Source: Brevibacterium sp. CS2 (lineage in GTDB: Bacteria; Actinomycetota; Actinomycetes; Actinomycetales; Brevibacteriaceae). Taken from it: a stretch of DNA of 64,000 nt. The notes under the pieces are model-generated. The model did not search any database and was not told where the DNA came from. It saw nothing but the letters and a program-made list of their open reading frames with translations. Each line of letters begins with the position of its first letter. The first letter of the stretch is position 1. Positions 1 through 6,744 of this stretch are shown one piece after another. Location of the stretch: assembly GCF_005280295.1 (NCBI RefSeq), contig NZ_CP040020.1, positions 1,426,001 to 1,490,000 of the forward strand. Reading direction: 5' to 3'. The position numbers and the translations under genes were made by a program.

Positions 1-1113
1 AAGTTCTTCGCCGGGGAGACCCTGCGCAACACCGGCGAGCTCGTCGAGTCCGTGCGCCCCGGCCTCACCGTCGAGATGACCCATGAGCCGGTGGGCGTCG
101 TCGGCGTCGTCACCCCGTGGAACTTCCCGATCGCGATCCCCGCCTGGAAGATCGCCCCGGCGCTCGCCTACGGCAACACCGTTGTGTTCAAGCCCGCCGA
201 GCTCGTCCCGGCGAGCGCCCACGAGCTCGTGCGGATCCTCATCGACGCCGGCCTCCCCGACGGCGTGCTCAACCTCGTCATGGGGCCCGGCCGGGTCGTC
301 GGCGACGCGATCTCCGGCTCCAGCGAGGTCGACGCGGTGACCTTCACCGGCTCGGTCGGCGTGGGTGCCGGCGTCATCGCGAACGCCGCGGCCGCCGGCT
401 CCAAGGTGCAGTGCGAGATGGGCGGGAAGAACCCGCTCATCGTGCTCGGCGACGCGGACCTCGACGCCGCGGTCGAGGCGGCCGTCAACGGGGCCTTCTT
501 CTCCACCGGCCAGCGTTGCACCGCCTCGAGCCGCCTCATCGTCACCTCCGACATCCACGACGAGTTCGTCGCCCGGGTGAAGGAGCGGATCGACGGATTC
601 GTCGTCGGCGACGCGCGGGATGCGAACACGACGATGGGACCGGTCGTGTCCCGGTCGCAGTTCGACCAGGACCGCAAGTATCTCGAGATCGCCGCCGACG
701 AGGGCGGGACCGTGCACGGCGGCGCGGTCGTCGACACCGGCACGGAGGGCTACTTCCTCGCCCCCGCCCTCGTCACCGGCACTACCGAGGAGATGACGAT
801 CAACCGCGAGGAGGTGTTCGGACCCGTCGCCTCGGTCATCGAGGTCGCCGACTACGAGGAGGCGCTCGCCGTGGCGAACCGGACCTCGTTCGGGCTGTCC
901 TCGGGCATCTTCACCACCTCGCTCCAGCACGCCGCGCACTTCAAGCGGCACTCCAACGCCGGCATGGTCATGGTCAACGCCCCCACCGCGGGAGTCGACT
1001 ACCACACCTCTTTCGGCGGCCGGAAGGGCTCGAGCTACGGCCCGCGCGAGCAGGGGCGGGCGGCGCGCGAGTTCTACACCGTCCACAAGACCGCCTACAT
1101 CAACGCCGGCTGA
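1..1113 (+). CDS. NAD(P)-dependent aldehyde dehydrogenase, 5' end missing
   Basis: The frame is open from base 1, so the gene starts before the window; 370 residues are visible of about 480-500 usual for the family. The fold signatures appear in order: TPWNFP near residue 38, the nucleotide-site FTGS, the general base in CEMGGKNP (Glu about 139) and the nucleophile in GQRCTAS (Cys about 173), then EEVFGPV and a C-terminal SSYGPREQG. The enzyme oxidises an aldehyde to an acid in the cytoplasm. The GGKNP and GQRCTASSR wording resembles alpha-ketoglutarate-semialdehyde dehydrogenases of sugar-acid catabolism, but that substrate is inference. A terminator hairpin follows the stop, so it ends its transcript. 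Confidence 0.9.
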   Translation, partial: KFFAGETLRNTGELVESVRPGLTVEMTHEPVGVVGVVTPWNFPIAIPAWKIAPALAYGNTVVFKPAELVPASAHELVRILIDAGLPDGVLNLVMGPGRVVGDAISGSSEVDAVTFTGSVGVGAGVIANAAAAGSKVQCEMGGKNPLIVLGDADLDAAVEAAVNGAFFSTGQRCTASSRLIVTSDIHDEFVARVKERIDGFVVGDARDANTTMGPVVSRSQFDQDRKYLEIAADEGGTVHGGAVVDTGTEGYFLAPALVTGTTEEMTINREEVFGPVASVIEVADYEEALAVANRTSFGLSSGIFTTSLQHAAHFKRHSNAGMVMVNAPTAGVDYHTSFGGRKGSSYGPREQGRAAREFYTVHKTAYINAG

Positions 1114-1133
1114 GGCCGGCTGTCGGCCCGTCG

Positions 1134-1165
1134 CACGGCCGTCCGTCCACCGGCGGACGGCCGTG
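1134..1165 (+). terminator. Intrinsic terminator after aldehyde dehydrogenase
   Basis: A perfect 12-bp GC-rich stem, CACGGCCGTCCG paired with CGGACGGCCGTG around an 8-nt loop, lies 20 bases after the stop codon. There is no clear U-tract, as is common for actinobacterial terminators. Confidence 0.65.
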
Positions 1166-1184
1166 CCGCATCTCCGTGCCGGGC

Positions 1185-1190
1185 TAGACT
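1185..1190 (+). promoter_or_regulatory. -10 box TAGACT of the dtxR transcript
   Basis: TAGACT is the same -10 hexamer seen before galU and other genes here. Its expected transcription start falls at about 1197, on a GTG that opens a nine-codon leader ORF rather than on the dtxR start. No convincing -35 box is visible. Confidence 0.5.
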
Positions 1191-1196
1191 GACCCG

Positions 1197-1226
1197 GTGA
1201 GCACAGAGGAGTGGAACCGCCCGTGA
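1197..1226 (+). CDS. Possible leaderless 9-codon leader peptide of dtxR
   Basis: A GTG 6 nt after the TAGACT box opens the frame MSTEEWNRP, whose TGA overlaps the GTG of dtxR (sequence GTGA). The leader ORF contains the AGAGGAG that serves as ribosome binding site for dtxR. Ribosomes terminating here could re-initiate on dtxR, which would couple the two. This is inferred from layout only; chance is possible for so short a frame. Confidence 0.3.
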   Translation: MSTEEWNRP

Positions 1227-1918
1227 ACGACCTCATCGACACCACCGAGATGTACCTCAAGGCCATCGTGGAGCTGGAGGAGCAGGGGATCGTCCCGCTG
1301 CGCGCCCGGATCGCCGAGCGCCTGGACCATTCAGGGCCCACCGTGTCGCAGACGGTGGCCCGGATGGAGCGCGACGGCCTGCTCGTCGTCGACGCCGACC
1401 GCCACCTCGAGCTCACCGCCACCGGCCGGGAGCTCGCGACCTCGGTCATGCGCAAGCACCGCCTCGCCGAACGGCTGCTCGCCGATGTCATCGGGCTCGA
1501 CTGGGAGCTCGTCCACGACGAGGCCTGCCGCTGGGAGCACGTGATGAGCGAGCAGGTCGAGCGCCGGCTCGTGCGGATGCTCCCCGAGCACAGCACGAGT
1601 CCCTACGGCAACCCGATCCCCGGCCTCGACGCGATCGGCGCGGAGGCCGCGCCTGCCGCCCCTGTCGTCCCCCTGACCGAGGCCTGCCCCGCCCAGGGCC
1701 GGGCCGAGGTGTGCGTCGAGTGGCTCGCCGAGCCGCTCCAGGTCGATGCCCATCTCCTCGTCCAGCTGCGCGAGACCGGGATCCTGCCCGGGGCCACCGT
1801 CACTGCGGAGCCCGCCGGGGAGTACATCACGCTGCGCGCCCCGGAGGCCGCGACCGTGCTCGACCTGCCGCTCGAGACCGCCGCGAACGTCTTCGTGCGC
1901 CCGCTCGAGGGCGAGTGA
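1223..1918 (+). CDS. DtxR/IdeR-family iron-dependent transcriptional repressor
   Basis: A metal-activated repressor of 231 residues that would bind iron-box operators and control iron uptake and storage. Starting at GTG 1223 (protein [11 protein letters not shown]) puts every DtxR metal ligand at its classical number: Met10, His79, Glu83, His98, Cys102, Glu105 and His106. That fixes the start against the upstream GTG at 1211. The winged helix covers about residues 1-65, dimerisation and metal sites 66-140, and an SH3-like domain 150-230 after an Ala/Pro-rich linker. AGAGGAG lies upstream. It could be a manganese-type (MntR-like) regulator, but the ligand set and SH3 domain favour iron-type DtxR/IdeR. 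Confidence 0.93.
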   Translation: MNDLIDTTEMYLKAIVELEEQGIVPLRARIAERLDHSGPTVSQTVARMERDGLLVVDADRHLELTATGRELATSVMRKHRLAERLLADVIGLDWELVHDEACRWEHVMSEQVERRLVRMLPEHSTSPYGNPIPGLDAIGAEAAPAAPVVPLTEACPAQGRAEVCVEWLAEPLQVDAHLLVQLRETGILPGATVTAEPAGEYITLRAPEAATVLDLPLETAANVFVRPLEGE

Positions 1919-1944
1919 TCGCGCGCGTTGGGAGCAGCGCGACC

Positions 1945-1960
1945 GTCACGTTCCGGTCAC
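1945..1960 (+). promoter_or_regulatory. GTCAC-N6-GTCAC direct repeat, MtrA-box-like
   Basis: Two GTCAC pentamers repeat with 11-bp phasing, the layout bound by the actinobacterial response regulator MtrA, which is known to control rpf and NlpC/P60 cell-wall genes. More GTCAC or GTGAC pentamers occur at 1996, 2063 and 2086. The next gene is an NlpC/P60 protein. Binding is inferred. Confidence 0.4.
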
Positions 1961-2085
1961 GGCCGACACGCCGGATCACGGCTTCGCAGGCTTTCGTCAC
2001 AGAACTTTTTCGACGCTCATAGTCGCCCTGACCTGGGGTTTTGTTGCCGACCTGACACTTTTGTCACGAAACCCGTGATCCAAAT

Positions 2086-2115
2086 GTGACATTGCGGTCC
2101 GGCATCGGTTACGGT
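2086..2115 (+). promoter_or_regulatory. Promoter for the riboswitch-NlpC transcript
   Basis: GTGACA at 2086-2091 and TACGGT at 2110-2115 are separated by 18 nt, giving a start near 2122 just ahead of the riboswitch aptamer. The -35 box overlaps one of the GTGAC pentamers, so an activator or repressor site there is plausible. Confidence 0.45.
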
Positions 2116-2119
2116 TGAG

Positions 2120-2304
2120 CGGTCGGGTTCCACCGAACCCGGCTCCAGGTGGGCAACCGAGTGCCGCTCCCGCCTGCGGAGACCAGGACCTGAAGCGGCA
2201 ACGGGGGAACCACCACTCGTCCCGGACACCGGGACTAGGGGCCAAGTTCACTCACGAGTGACCGAGCAACTCCAGCTCGAGCCCGACAGCTCACCTCGTA
2301 GGTT
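2120..2304 (+). promoter_or_regulatory. c-di-AMP riboswitch (ydaO-yuaA class)
   Basis: The leader has the hallmark 3' motif of the class, CCGACAGCTCACCTCGTAGG at 2283-2302, and the conserved GGGGGAACCA at 2203-2212, with paired segments between them. In actinobacteria this class commonly precedes rpf and NlpC/P60 genes and senses cyclic di-AMP, usually as an OFF switch. The aptamer ends 3 nt before the ribosome binding region of the downstream gene. The 5' boundary is approximate. Confidence 0.88.
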
Positions 2305-2321
2305 TCGTGGAGGACACACCA

Positions 2322-3224
2322 GTGGCACAGAAGAAGCATGGCCGCCGCGCGGCCAGCACCCCCGTCAAGACCCCGCTGACCGAGCTCACCGAGGCGCTGA
2401 GCGCCAACTCCGGTGTCGTCGGTCGCCGCGCGGCCGTCGTCGCAGCAGCCGGTGGACTCATGGCCACCGCCGTGCTCCCGGCCGCCACCCAGGGCGATGA
2501 GAAGTCCGACGCGGTCGTCTCCGCCGAGGCCGCCGACTCGAACGTCGAGGCCGACTTCTCCAACCAGGCCGCCACCGTCATCCCGGAGGCCGCCGAGGAC
2601 ACCGAGGACGACGCCGCACTGCCCGGCACCTCGAACGTCTCCACCACCACCTCCACCGCCGCTCCGGAGCCCGAGCCTGAGCCCGAACCGGAGCCGGCCC
2701 CCGCACAGAGCTCCGACTCGACCGAGTCCTCGGACTCCTCGGACCGCGGTTCCTCGACCTCGCGCAGCACCGAGCGCTCCTCGGACTCCTCGGACCGCGG
2801 TTCCTCGACCTCGCGCAGCACCGAGCGCTCCTCGGACTCCAAGAAGAGCGAGAAGAAGAGCGACAGCGTCTCCGTGCCGGACGGCTCGAAGGCCGAGCAG
2901 GTCATCGCGATCGCCAAGCAGTACGTCGGCGTGCCCTACGTCTACGGCGGCACCACCCCCAGCGGCTGGGACTGCTCCGGTTACATAGCGTTCGTCTACG
3001 ACAAGGTCGGCGTGAACCTGCCCCGCACCTCCGGCGCGCAGAAGGCTGCCGGGACTGTCGTCTCGGCTTCTGAGGCGAAGCCCGGCGATCTCGTATTCAG
3101 TCCCGGCCACATCGGCATCTACGCCGGCAACGGCATGATGTACGACGCGGGCTCCCCGAGCTCGGGGACCTCGTACCGCAGCCACTCGTGGATGGGCTCG
3201 GTCACCTACATCCGCGTTCTCTGA
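2322..3224 (+). CDS. Secreted NlpC/P60 peptidoglycan endopeptidase
   Basis: A 300-residue exported hydrolase that cleaves stem peptides of peptidoglycan. The start GTG 2322 is preferred over GTG 2307 because GGAGG lies 9 nt before it. A twin-arginine-like signal (GRRAAVV, hydrophobic to about residue 60) leads to an acidic, Pro/Glu-rich and Ser/Arg-rich disordered linker (about 75-185). The C-terminal NlpC/P60 domain shows YVGVPYVYGG, the catalytic Cys in DCSGY (about 218) and His in PGHIGIY (about 263). The linker carries a perfect 17-residue tandem duplication. It stands alone behind a c-di-AMP riboswitch and ends at a strong terminator, consistent with control by turgor or wall stress. Confidence 0.93.
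   Translation: MAQKKHGRRAASTPVKTPLTELTEALSANSGVVGRRAAVVAAAGGLMATAVLPAATQGDEKSDAVVSAEAADSNVEADFSNQAATVIPEAAEDTEDDAALPGTSNVSTTTSTAAPEPEPEPEPEPAPAQSSDSTESSDSSDRGSSTSRSTERSSDSSDRGSSTSRSTERSSDSKKSEKKSDSVSVPDGSKAEQVIAIAKQYVGVPYVYGGTTPSGWDCSGYIAFVYDKVGVNLPRTSGAQKAAGTVVSASEAKPGDLVFSPGHIGIYAGNGMMYDAGSPSSGTSYRSHSWMGSVTYIRVL
2727..2828 (+). repeat. 51-bp perfect in-frame tandem duplication in the NlpC linker
   Basis: Units 2727-2777 and 2778-2828 are identical and encode a 17-residue segment (SSDSSDRGSS then TSRSTER). The identity at DNA level means a recent duplication; the linker length may vary between strains. Confidence 0.9.
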
Positions 3225-3253
3225 TCCACGGTCGGGCACGGCCCGACGCACTG

Positions 3254-3300
3254 ACGGAACCCGCCGCCCGGGTCATGGTCCACCCGGCGGCGGGTTCCGT
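3254..3300 (+). terminator. Intrinsic terminator after NlpC/P60 gene
   Basis: A stem of about 19 bp, ACGGAACCCGCCG paired with CGGCGGGTTCCGT and continuing inward with one bulge, lies 30 bases after the stop. Confidence 0.85.
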
Positions 3301-3418
3301 CGTGTCTGCGAGCATTCCGCATGCTCCGCCCCGGCCCTGCTCGTGAGCAGTTGCGGAACGGTGGGTGAACCGGCGTGGAAATCATGGTGGGGGCGGCGCG
3401 CTGCGACCGCGCAGGCGC

Positions 3419-3446
3419 TTGCGCGGGCGCCGGCCTCCGCTACTCT
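3419..3446 (+). promoter_or_regulatory. Candidate promoter for the small ORF-HNH pair
   Basis: TTGCGC (3419-3424) and TACTCT (3441-3446) are 16 nt apart, 38 nt before the small ORF start. The preceding 3301-3418 holds nothing I recognise. Confidence 0.4.
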
Positions 3447-3483
3447 GGTTCCAGTCGTTGCACTTCATCCGACAGGAGGCCGC

Positions 3484-3687
3484 GTGAGCGCCGCATCGCA
3501 GGGAGATCGGGTGCCGGTCCGCCGGACCGGGGCGGGCGCCGTGGTGCGCCGTTGCGAGGCGTGGAGCCGGTCCCGGAATCTGCTCGGTGATGTCATCGTC
3601 GATTCGATACCGACGGTTGTGGAGCATGGAGGCGTTGCGCATTCGCGCAGCGCCTTCGCTGTTTCCCGGGCGGGTGAGCGCGGATGA
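3484..3687 (+). CDS. Small hypothetical protein, coupled to HNH gene
   Basis: A 67-residue frame starting at GTG 3484, 4 nt after a strong AGGAGG, and ending in an ATGA overlap with the HNH gene. The protein is Arg/Val/Ala-rich with no membrane segment or motif that I recognise. The promoter-like pair upstream, the ribosome binding site and the overlap suggest it is translated, perhaps only to couple HNH expression. Absence of family resemblance keeps confidence modest. Confidence 0.4.
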   Translation: MSAASQGDRVPVRRTGAGAVVRRCEAWSRSRNLLGDVIVDSIPTVVEHGGVAHSRSAFAVSRAGERG

Positions 3688-4187
3688 AGACCCTGGTCCT
3701 CAACGCCGGCTACGAGCCGATGTCGGTGGTGTCCTACCGCCGGGCGGTCGTCCTCGTGCTCGCCGGCAAGGCCTCCGTGCTCGCGGCCGACGACGATGCA
3801 CCGGTGCGCAGCGTCCACGTCTCCATGCCGCAGCCCTCGGTGATCATCCTCCGCCGCTACGTGCGGCCGCCGTCCGGTCGCTCGGTGGCGCTGTCGCGGC
3901 GCGGGGTGCTGCGCCGGGACGGGTTCGCCTGTGCCTACTGCGCCGGCCATGCGACGACCGTCGACCACGTGCTGCCCCGTTCGCGCGGCGGCGGCAACAC
4001 CTGGCGCAACCTCGTGGCGTGCTGCCGGAGGTGCAACAACATCAAGGGGAACCGGACGCCCGAGGAGATGGGCTGGGTGCTCGGCTTCGTCCCCGACGTG
4101 CCGCGGGTCGGCCGCTGGTGGCTGCGCGACCTCGACAACCCCGCAGAGTCGTGGCGGCCGTTCCTCGAATACGGTTCCGCCGCCTGA
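3684..4187 (+). CDS. HNH endonuclease
   Basis: A 167-residue protein of the compact actinobacterial HNH family found as a single chromosomal gene. The N-terminus (KTLVLNAGYEPMSVV) is typical. The nuclease core has a zinc CAYC pair (83-86), the metal-binding TTVDHVLPRSRGG (Asp94, His95), the Asn of NTWRNLV and a second zinc pair CCRRC followed by NNIKGNRTPEE. All catalytic residues are present, so it should cut or nick DNA; its cellular role is not established. It starts at ATG 3684 overlapping the small ORF stop. A long hairpin lies shortly after its stop. Confidence 0.92.
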   Translation: MKTLVLNAGYEPMSVVSYRRAVVLVLAGKASVLAADDDAPVRSVHVSMPQPSVIILRRYVRPPSGRSVALSRRGVLRRDGFACAYCAGHATTVDHVLPRSRGGGNTWRNLVACCRRCNNIKGNRTPEEMGWVLGFVPDVPRVGRWWLRDLDNPAESWRPFLEYGSAA

Positions 4188-4207
4188 GCCGACCCGCGAC
4201 TCCACCG

Positions 4208-4281
4208 GGCGAGTGTGGGGCTTCCGGTCGAGAGTGGTGGCGTTGAAGCTCATACTCATCGTCGAAACCCCCACACTCCCG
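4208..4281. repeat. Long imperfect inverted repeat (hairpin G)
   Basis: GAGTGTGGGG at 4211 pairs with CCCCCACACTC ending at 4278, extended inward by TTCCGGTCGA against TCGTCGAAA. It lies 20 bases after the HNH stop and has the same architecture as intergenic hairpins in the 32-57 kb region, with little sequence identity to them. Confidence 0.6.
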
Positions 4282-4349
4282 TGCCCGGTGCTTCGAGAGG
4301 GGAGGGGGAGGAGAGGTTGCTCGACCGTCCGGTATTCCCGGACATGCGA

Positions 4350-4387
4350 AAGGGCGGTGCGATTCCCGGAGGGATCGCACCGCCCTT
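4350..4387 (-). terminator. Terminator of the GlsB-type gene, probably bidirectional
   Basis: A perfect 14-bp stem, AAGGGCGGTGCGAT with ATCGCACCGCCCTT, ends in a T-rich flank on either strand. It sits between converging transcripts. Confidence 0.85.
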
Positions 4388-4406
4388 CAGCGGTGTGCTG
4401 AGGTGA

Positions 4407-4679
4407 TCAGCGGTTGGCGCGGGAGCCGCGACCGGAGATGAAGCCCCAGACGACGAGCACGATGAGTGCGCCGCCGATGGCGAGCAGCCAGGAGCTCAGC
4501 GAGAAGAACTTGTCGACGCCCTCACCGAAAAGAGCCGAGCCGATCCAGCCGCCGAGCAGGGCGCCGATGACGCCGCACACGAGGGCGCCGAGCCAGCCGC
4601 CGCCCTGACGACCCGGGAGGATCGCCTTGGCGATGGCGCCGGCGACGAGGCCGAGGACGAGGAATGCGAGAATACCCAT
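4407..4679 (-). CDS. GlsB/YeaQ/YmgE-family stress-response membrane protein
   Basis: A 90-residue very hydrophobic protein with three predicted membrane spans (about 3-20, 29-48 and 60-80) and Gly-rich turns such as PGRQGGGWLGAL and GGWIGSALFG, the hallmark of the transglycosylase-associated (GlsB) family. It would sit in the cytoplasmic membrane; members are stress-induced but their biochemistry is unknown. AAGGAT precedes the ATG. Length is normal. It is monocistronic between a perfect terminator and an AT-rich upstream region. Confidence 0.9.
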   Translation of the reverse strand: MGILAFLVLGLVAGAIAKAILPGRQGGGWLGALVCGVIGALLGGWIGSALFGEGVDKFFSLSSWLLAIGGALIVLVVWGFISGRGSRANR

Positions 4680-5044
4680 GAGTTGATCCTTATCTCTGGA
4701 TGTCCGGACAGCCGTCTGCGACTGCCGGGATTCTGTGATGCGGACCTACCGCACCGAGCAGGAGTAGTTCCTGACGATTACCGGTTAAATATATCAAGGA
4801 TACTTGTGAGCCTCAATGATCGTCCGGCCCGGCGCGGCGCGACAGGCGGCGGGATCCGGTGTTCCGGGGTGAGCGGCGAACGCCGTTCGAGTCGTGAGAT
4901 CCGCGGAACCATGCGCATGACCAGCGGTTCGCACGACCGCCGCATCCGGGTATCGTGGGCACACCGGTGTGAGCGAGAACACCGCGCCCGAACCGGTGCG
5001 GCGCACCCACCGGGCGCACGCGAGACCGCCACGAAGGAGCTGCC
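4680..5044. other. Intergenic region between divergent stress genes
   Basis: No convincing gene. It includes an AT-rich stretch (TTAAATATATCAAGGATA around 4785-4802), striking in this GC-rich DNA, which probably holds the promoter of the leftward GlsB-type gene and perhaps of the rightward stress protein. AAGGAG at 5035-5040 is the ribosome binding site of the latter. Confidence 0.5.
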
Positions 5045-6046
5045 GTGACCGAGGAACTCTCCTCCCCAGAAGTCGCCGACCCCCAAGCCGTGCTCGTCGG
5101 CGTGGACGGTTCGAAGGCGAGCCGCAACGCCCTGCGCTTCGCGATCGAGGAGGCCAGGGCCCTCGGACGGTCGATCCGGCTCGTCGGCGCCTACACGATC
5201 CCGAGCGTCGCCGCCGCGACGATCGACGTCTCCTACGTCCCGATCGACGACACCTCGATCCGCGCGGCAGTGACCGCCTCCCTCAAGGAGGCCGCCGCCG
5301 AGGTCAAGGCCGCCGGCGTCCCCGTCGAGGCCGTCATCGAGATCGGCGATGCCGCCGGCGTCCTCGTCGAGGAGTCCCGCCAGGCCTCGCTCGCAGTCGT
5401 CGGCTCCCGCGGGCGCGGCGGCTTCGCCGGCCGCCTGCTCGGCACCGTCTCCAGCGCCCTGCCCGCCCACTCCCACTGCCCGACGATCGTCGTCCCCGTA
5501 GGGTGGACCCCGGGCCGGGAGACCGCGCCCAAGCACAGCTCCTCCCGACCGGTCCGCTCGAGCCGCGGCGAGCTCCTCGGCTACGACGAGACCGCCGAGG
5601 CGGTGCCGGGCCTCGACTTCTCCGGCTCCGTCGTGGTCGGCGTCGACTCGCTCGCCAAGGAGTCGCCGGCGCTGTGGAAGGCCGCCGAGCACGCGCTGCA
5701 CCGCGGCACGCCGCTCCACATCCTCGGGGTGCTCACCACCACCGTCGTCGGCCCCGAATGGCTGCCGAGCACCGGGGACATGAAGCGGTTCCTCGACGAG
5801 GGTGCGGACAAGCTCGAGTCCGCGCGCACCGCCGTCGCCGCCGAGCACCCCGGGCTCGAGGTCGACTGGACGCTGTTCGACGGCCAGCCGGCCGAGGTGC
5901 TCGTGCGCGCCTCGGACACCGCCGACGTCCTCATCATCGGCTCGCGCGGCCGCGGCGGGTTCGCCGGCCTGCTGCTGGGCTCGACCTCGCAGTCGGTGCT
6001 GCCCTATGCCGCCTGCCCGACCATGGTGGTGAGGGTGCCGCGCTGA
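5045..6046 (+). CDS. Tandem-domain universal stress protein (UspA family)
   Basis: A 333-residue cytoplasmic protein with two Usp domains, about 13-157 and 200-333, the usual arrangement in actinobacteria. Each half opens with a nucleotide-site strand (VLVGVDGS and VVVGVDS) and ends with the ATP-binding GSRGRGGFAG motif followed by the Ser-bearing loop, so it is expected to bind ATP. Such proteins respond to hypoxia, redox or nutrient stress. AAGGAG precedes GTG 5045. Its end overlaps the probable start of an ABC ATPase gene, so the two are probably cotranscribed. Confidence 0.93.
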   Translation: MTEELSSPEVADPQAVLVGVDGSKASRNALRFAIEEARALGRSIRLVGAYTIPSVAAATIDVSYVPIDDTSIRAAVTASLKEAAAEVKAAGVPVEAVIEIGDAAGVLVEESRQASLAVVGSRGRGGFAGRLLGTVSSALPAHSHCPTIVVPVGWTPGRETAPKHSSSRPVRSSRGELLGYDETAEAVPGLDFSGSVVVGVDSLAKESPALWKAAEHALHRGTPLHILGVLTTTVVGPEWLPSTGDMKRFLDEGADKLESARTAVAAEHPGLEVDWTLFDGQPAEVLVRASDTADVLIIGSRGRGGFAGLLLGSTSQSVLPYAACPTMVVRVPR

Positions 6047-6744
6047 GCCGCGGCAGCCCGCGCCCGGGCGCACCCGTTCCCGGCGGTCCCGAGCCCGGCG
6101 GCCCGCACGCCTGCATCGAGGCCCGTGACCTCGGCGTCTCCCTCGACGGCCAGGTGCTCCTCGCACCGACGTCCTTCGCGCTCGCGGCCGGGCGCGCGCT
6201 GGCGGTCACCGGGCCCAACGGGGCCGGCAAGACGACGCTGCTGCGAGCGCTCGCCGGCCGCGCCCGGTCGACCTCGGGCACCGTGGCGATCGCCGGGCGC
6301 CCCGCCGACGACCGCAGCCCGGAGTTCCGCAGACTCGTCGCCGCCCACCTCGGGCTGCCGCCGCTCGCCCGCGATCTCACGCTGCGCGAGCACGCCGTCC
6401 TCGTCGCCGCCTCCTGGGGCATCGCATTGCCCGAGGCCGAGGCGCGGGCCGATGCAGTGTTCGCCGAGCTCGCGATCGCCCACCTCGCCGCCCGCTTCCC
6501 CCACGAGCTGTCCTCGGGGCAGCGGCAGCTGTTCGCCCTCGTCCTCACCCTCGTGCGGCCGTGCGCGGTGCTGCTCGTCGACGAGCCCGAGCAGCGCCTC
6601 GACGAGCACCGCCGCGGTCTCGTCGCCGCCGCGCTCCGCCGTCGCCGGGACGCGGGAACGACGATCGTGCTCGTGAGCCACTCGCCGGTGCTCGTCGAGG
6701 CCGTCGCCGATGCCGTCGTCGCCCTCGCCGCGCCGGCCGCGTGA
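6043..6744 (+). CDS. ABC transporter ATP-binding protein
   Basis: A single-domain ABC ATPase of about 233 residues, with Walker A GPNGAGKTT (from 57), a signature LSSGQ (from 156), Walker B VLLVDEPEQ (Asp about 180) and the switch His in VLVSHS. It would power export or import with the membrane protein that follows (4-base GTGA overlap). No ATG or GTG exists in frame between the previous stop and the conserved domain, so the likely start is the rare CTG at 6043, overlapping the previous stop and preceded by GTGAGGG. The short signature and its Gln-rich neighbourhood are unusual but workable. Substrate unknown. Confidence 0.82.
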   Translation: MSRGSPRPGAPVPGGPEPGGPHACIEARDLGVSLDGQVLLAPTSFALAAGRALAVTGPNGAGKTTLLRALAGRARSTSGTVAIAGRPADDRSPEFRRLVAAHLGLPPLARDLTLREHAVLVAASWGIALPEAEARADAVFAELAIAHLAARFPHELSSGQRQLFALVLTLVRPCAVLLVDEPEQRLDEHRRGLVAAALRRRRDAGTTIVLVSHSPVLVEAVADAVVALAAPAA

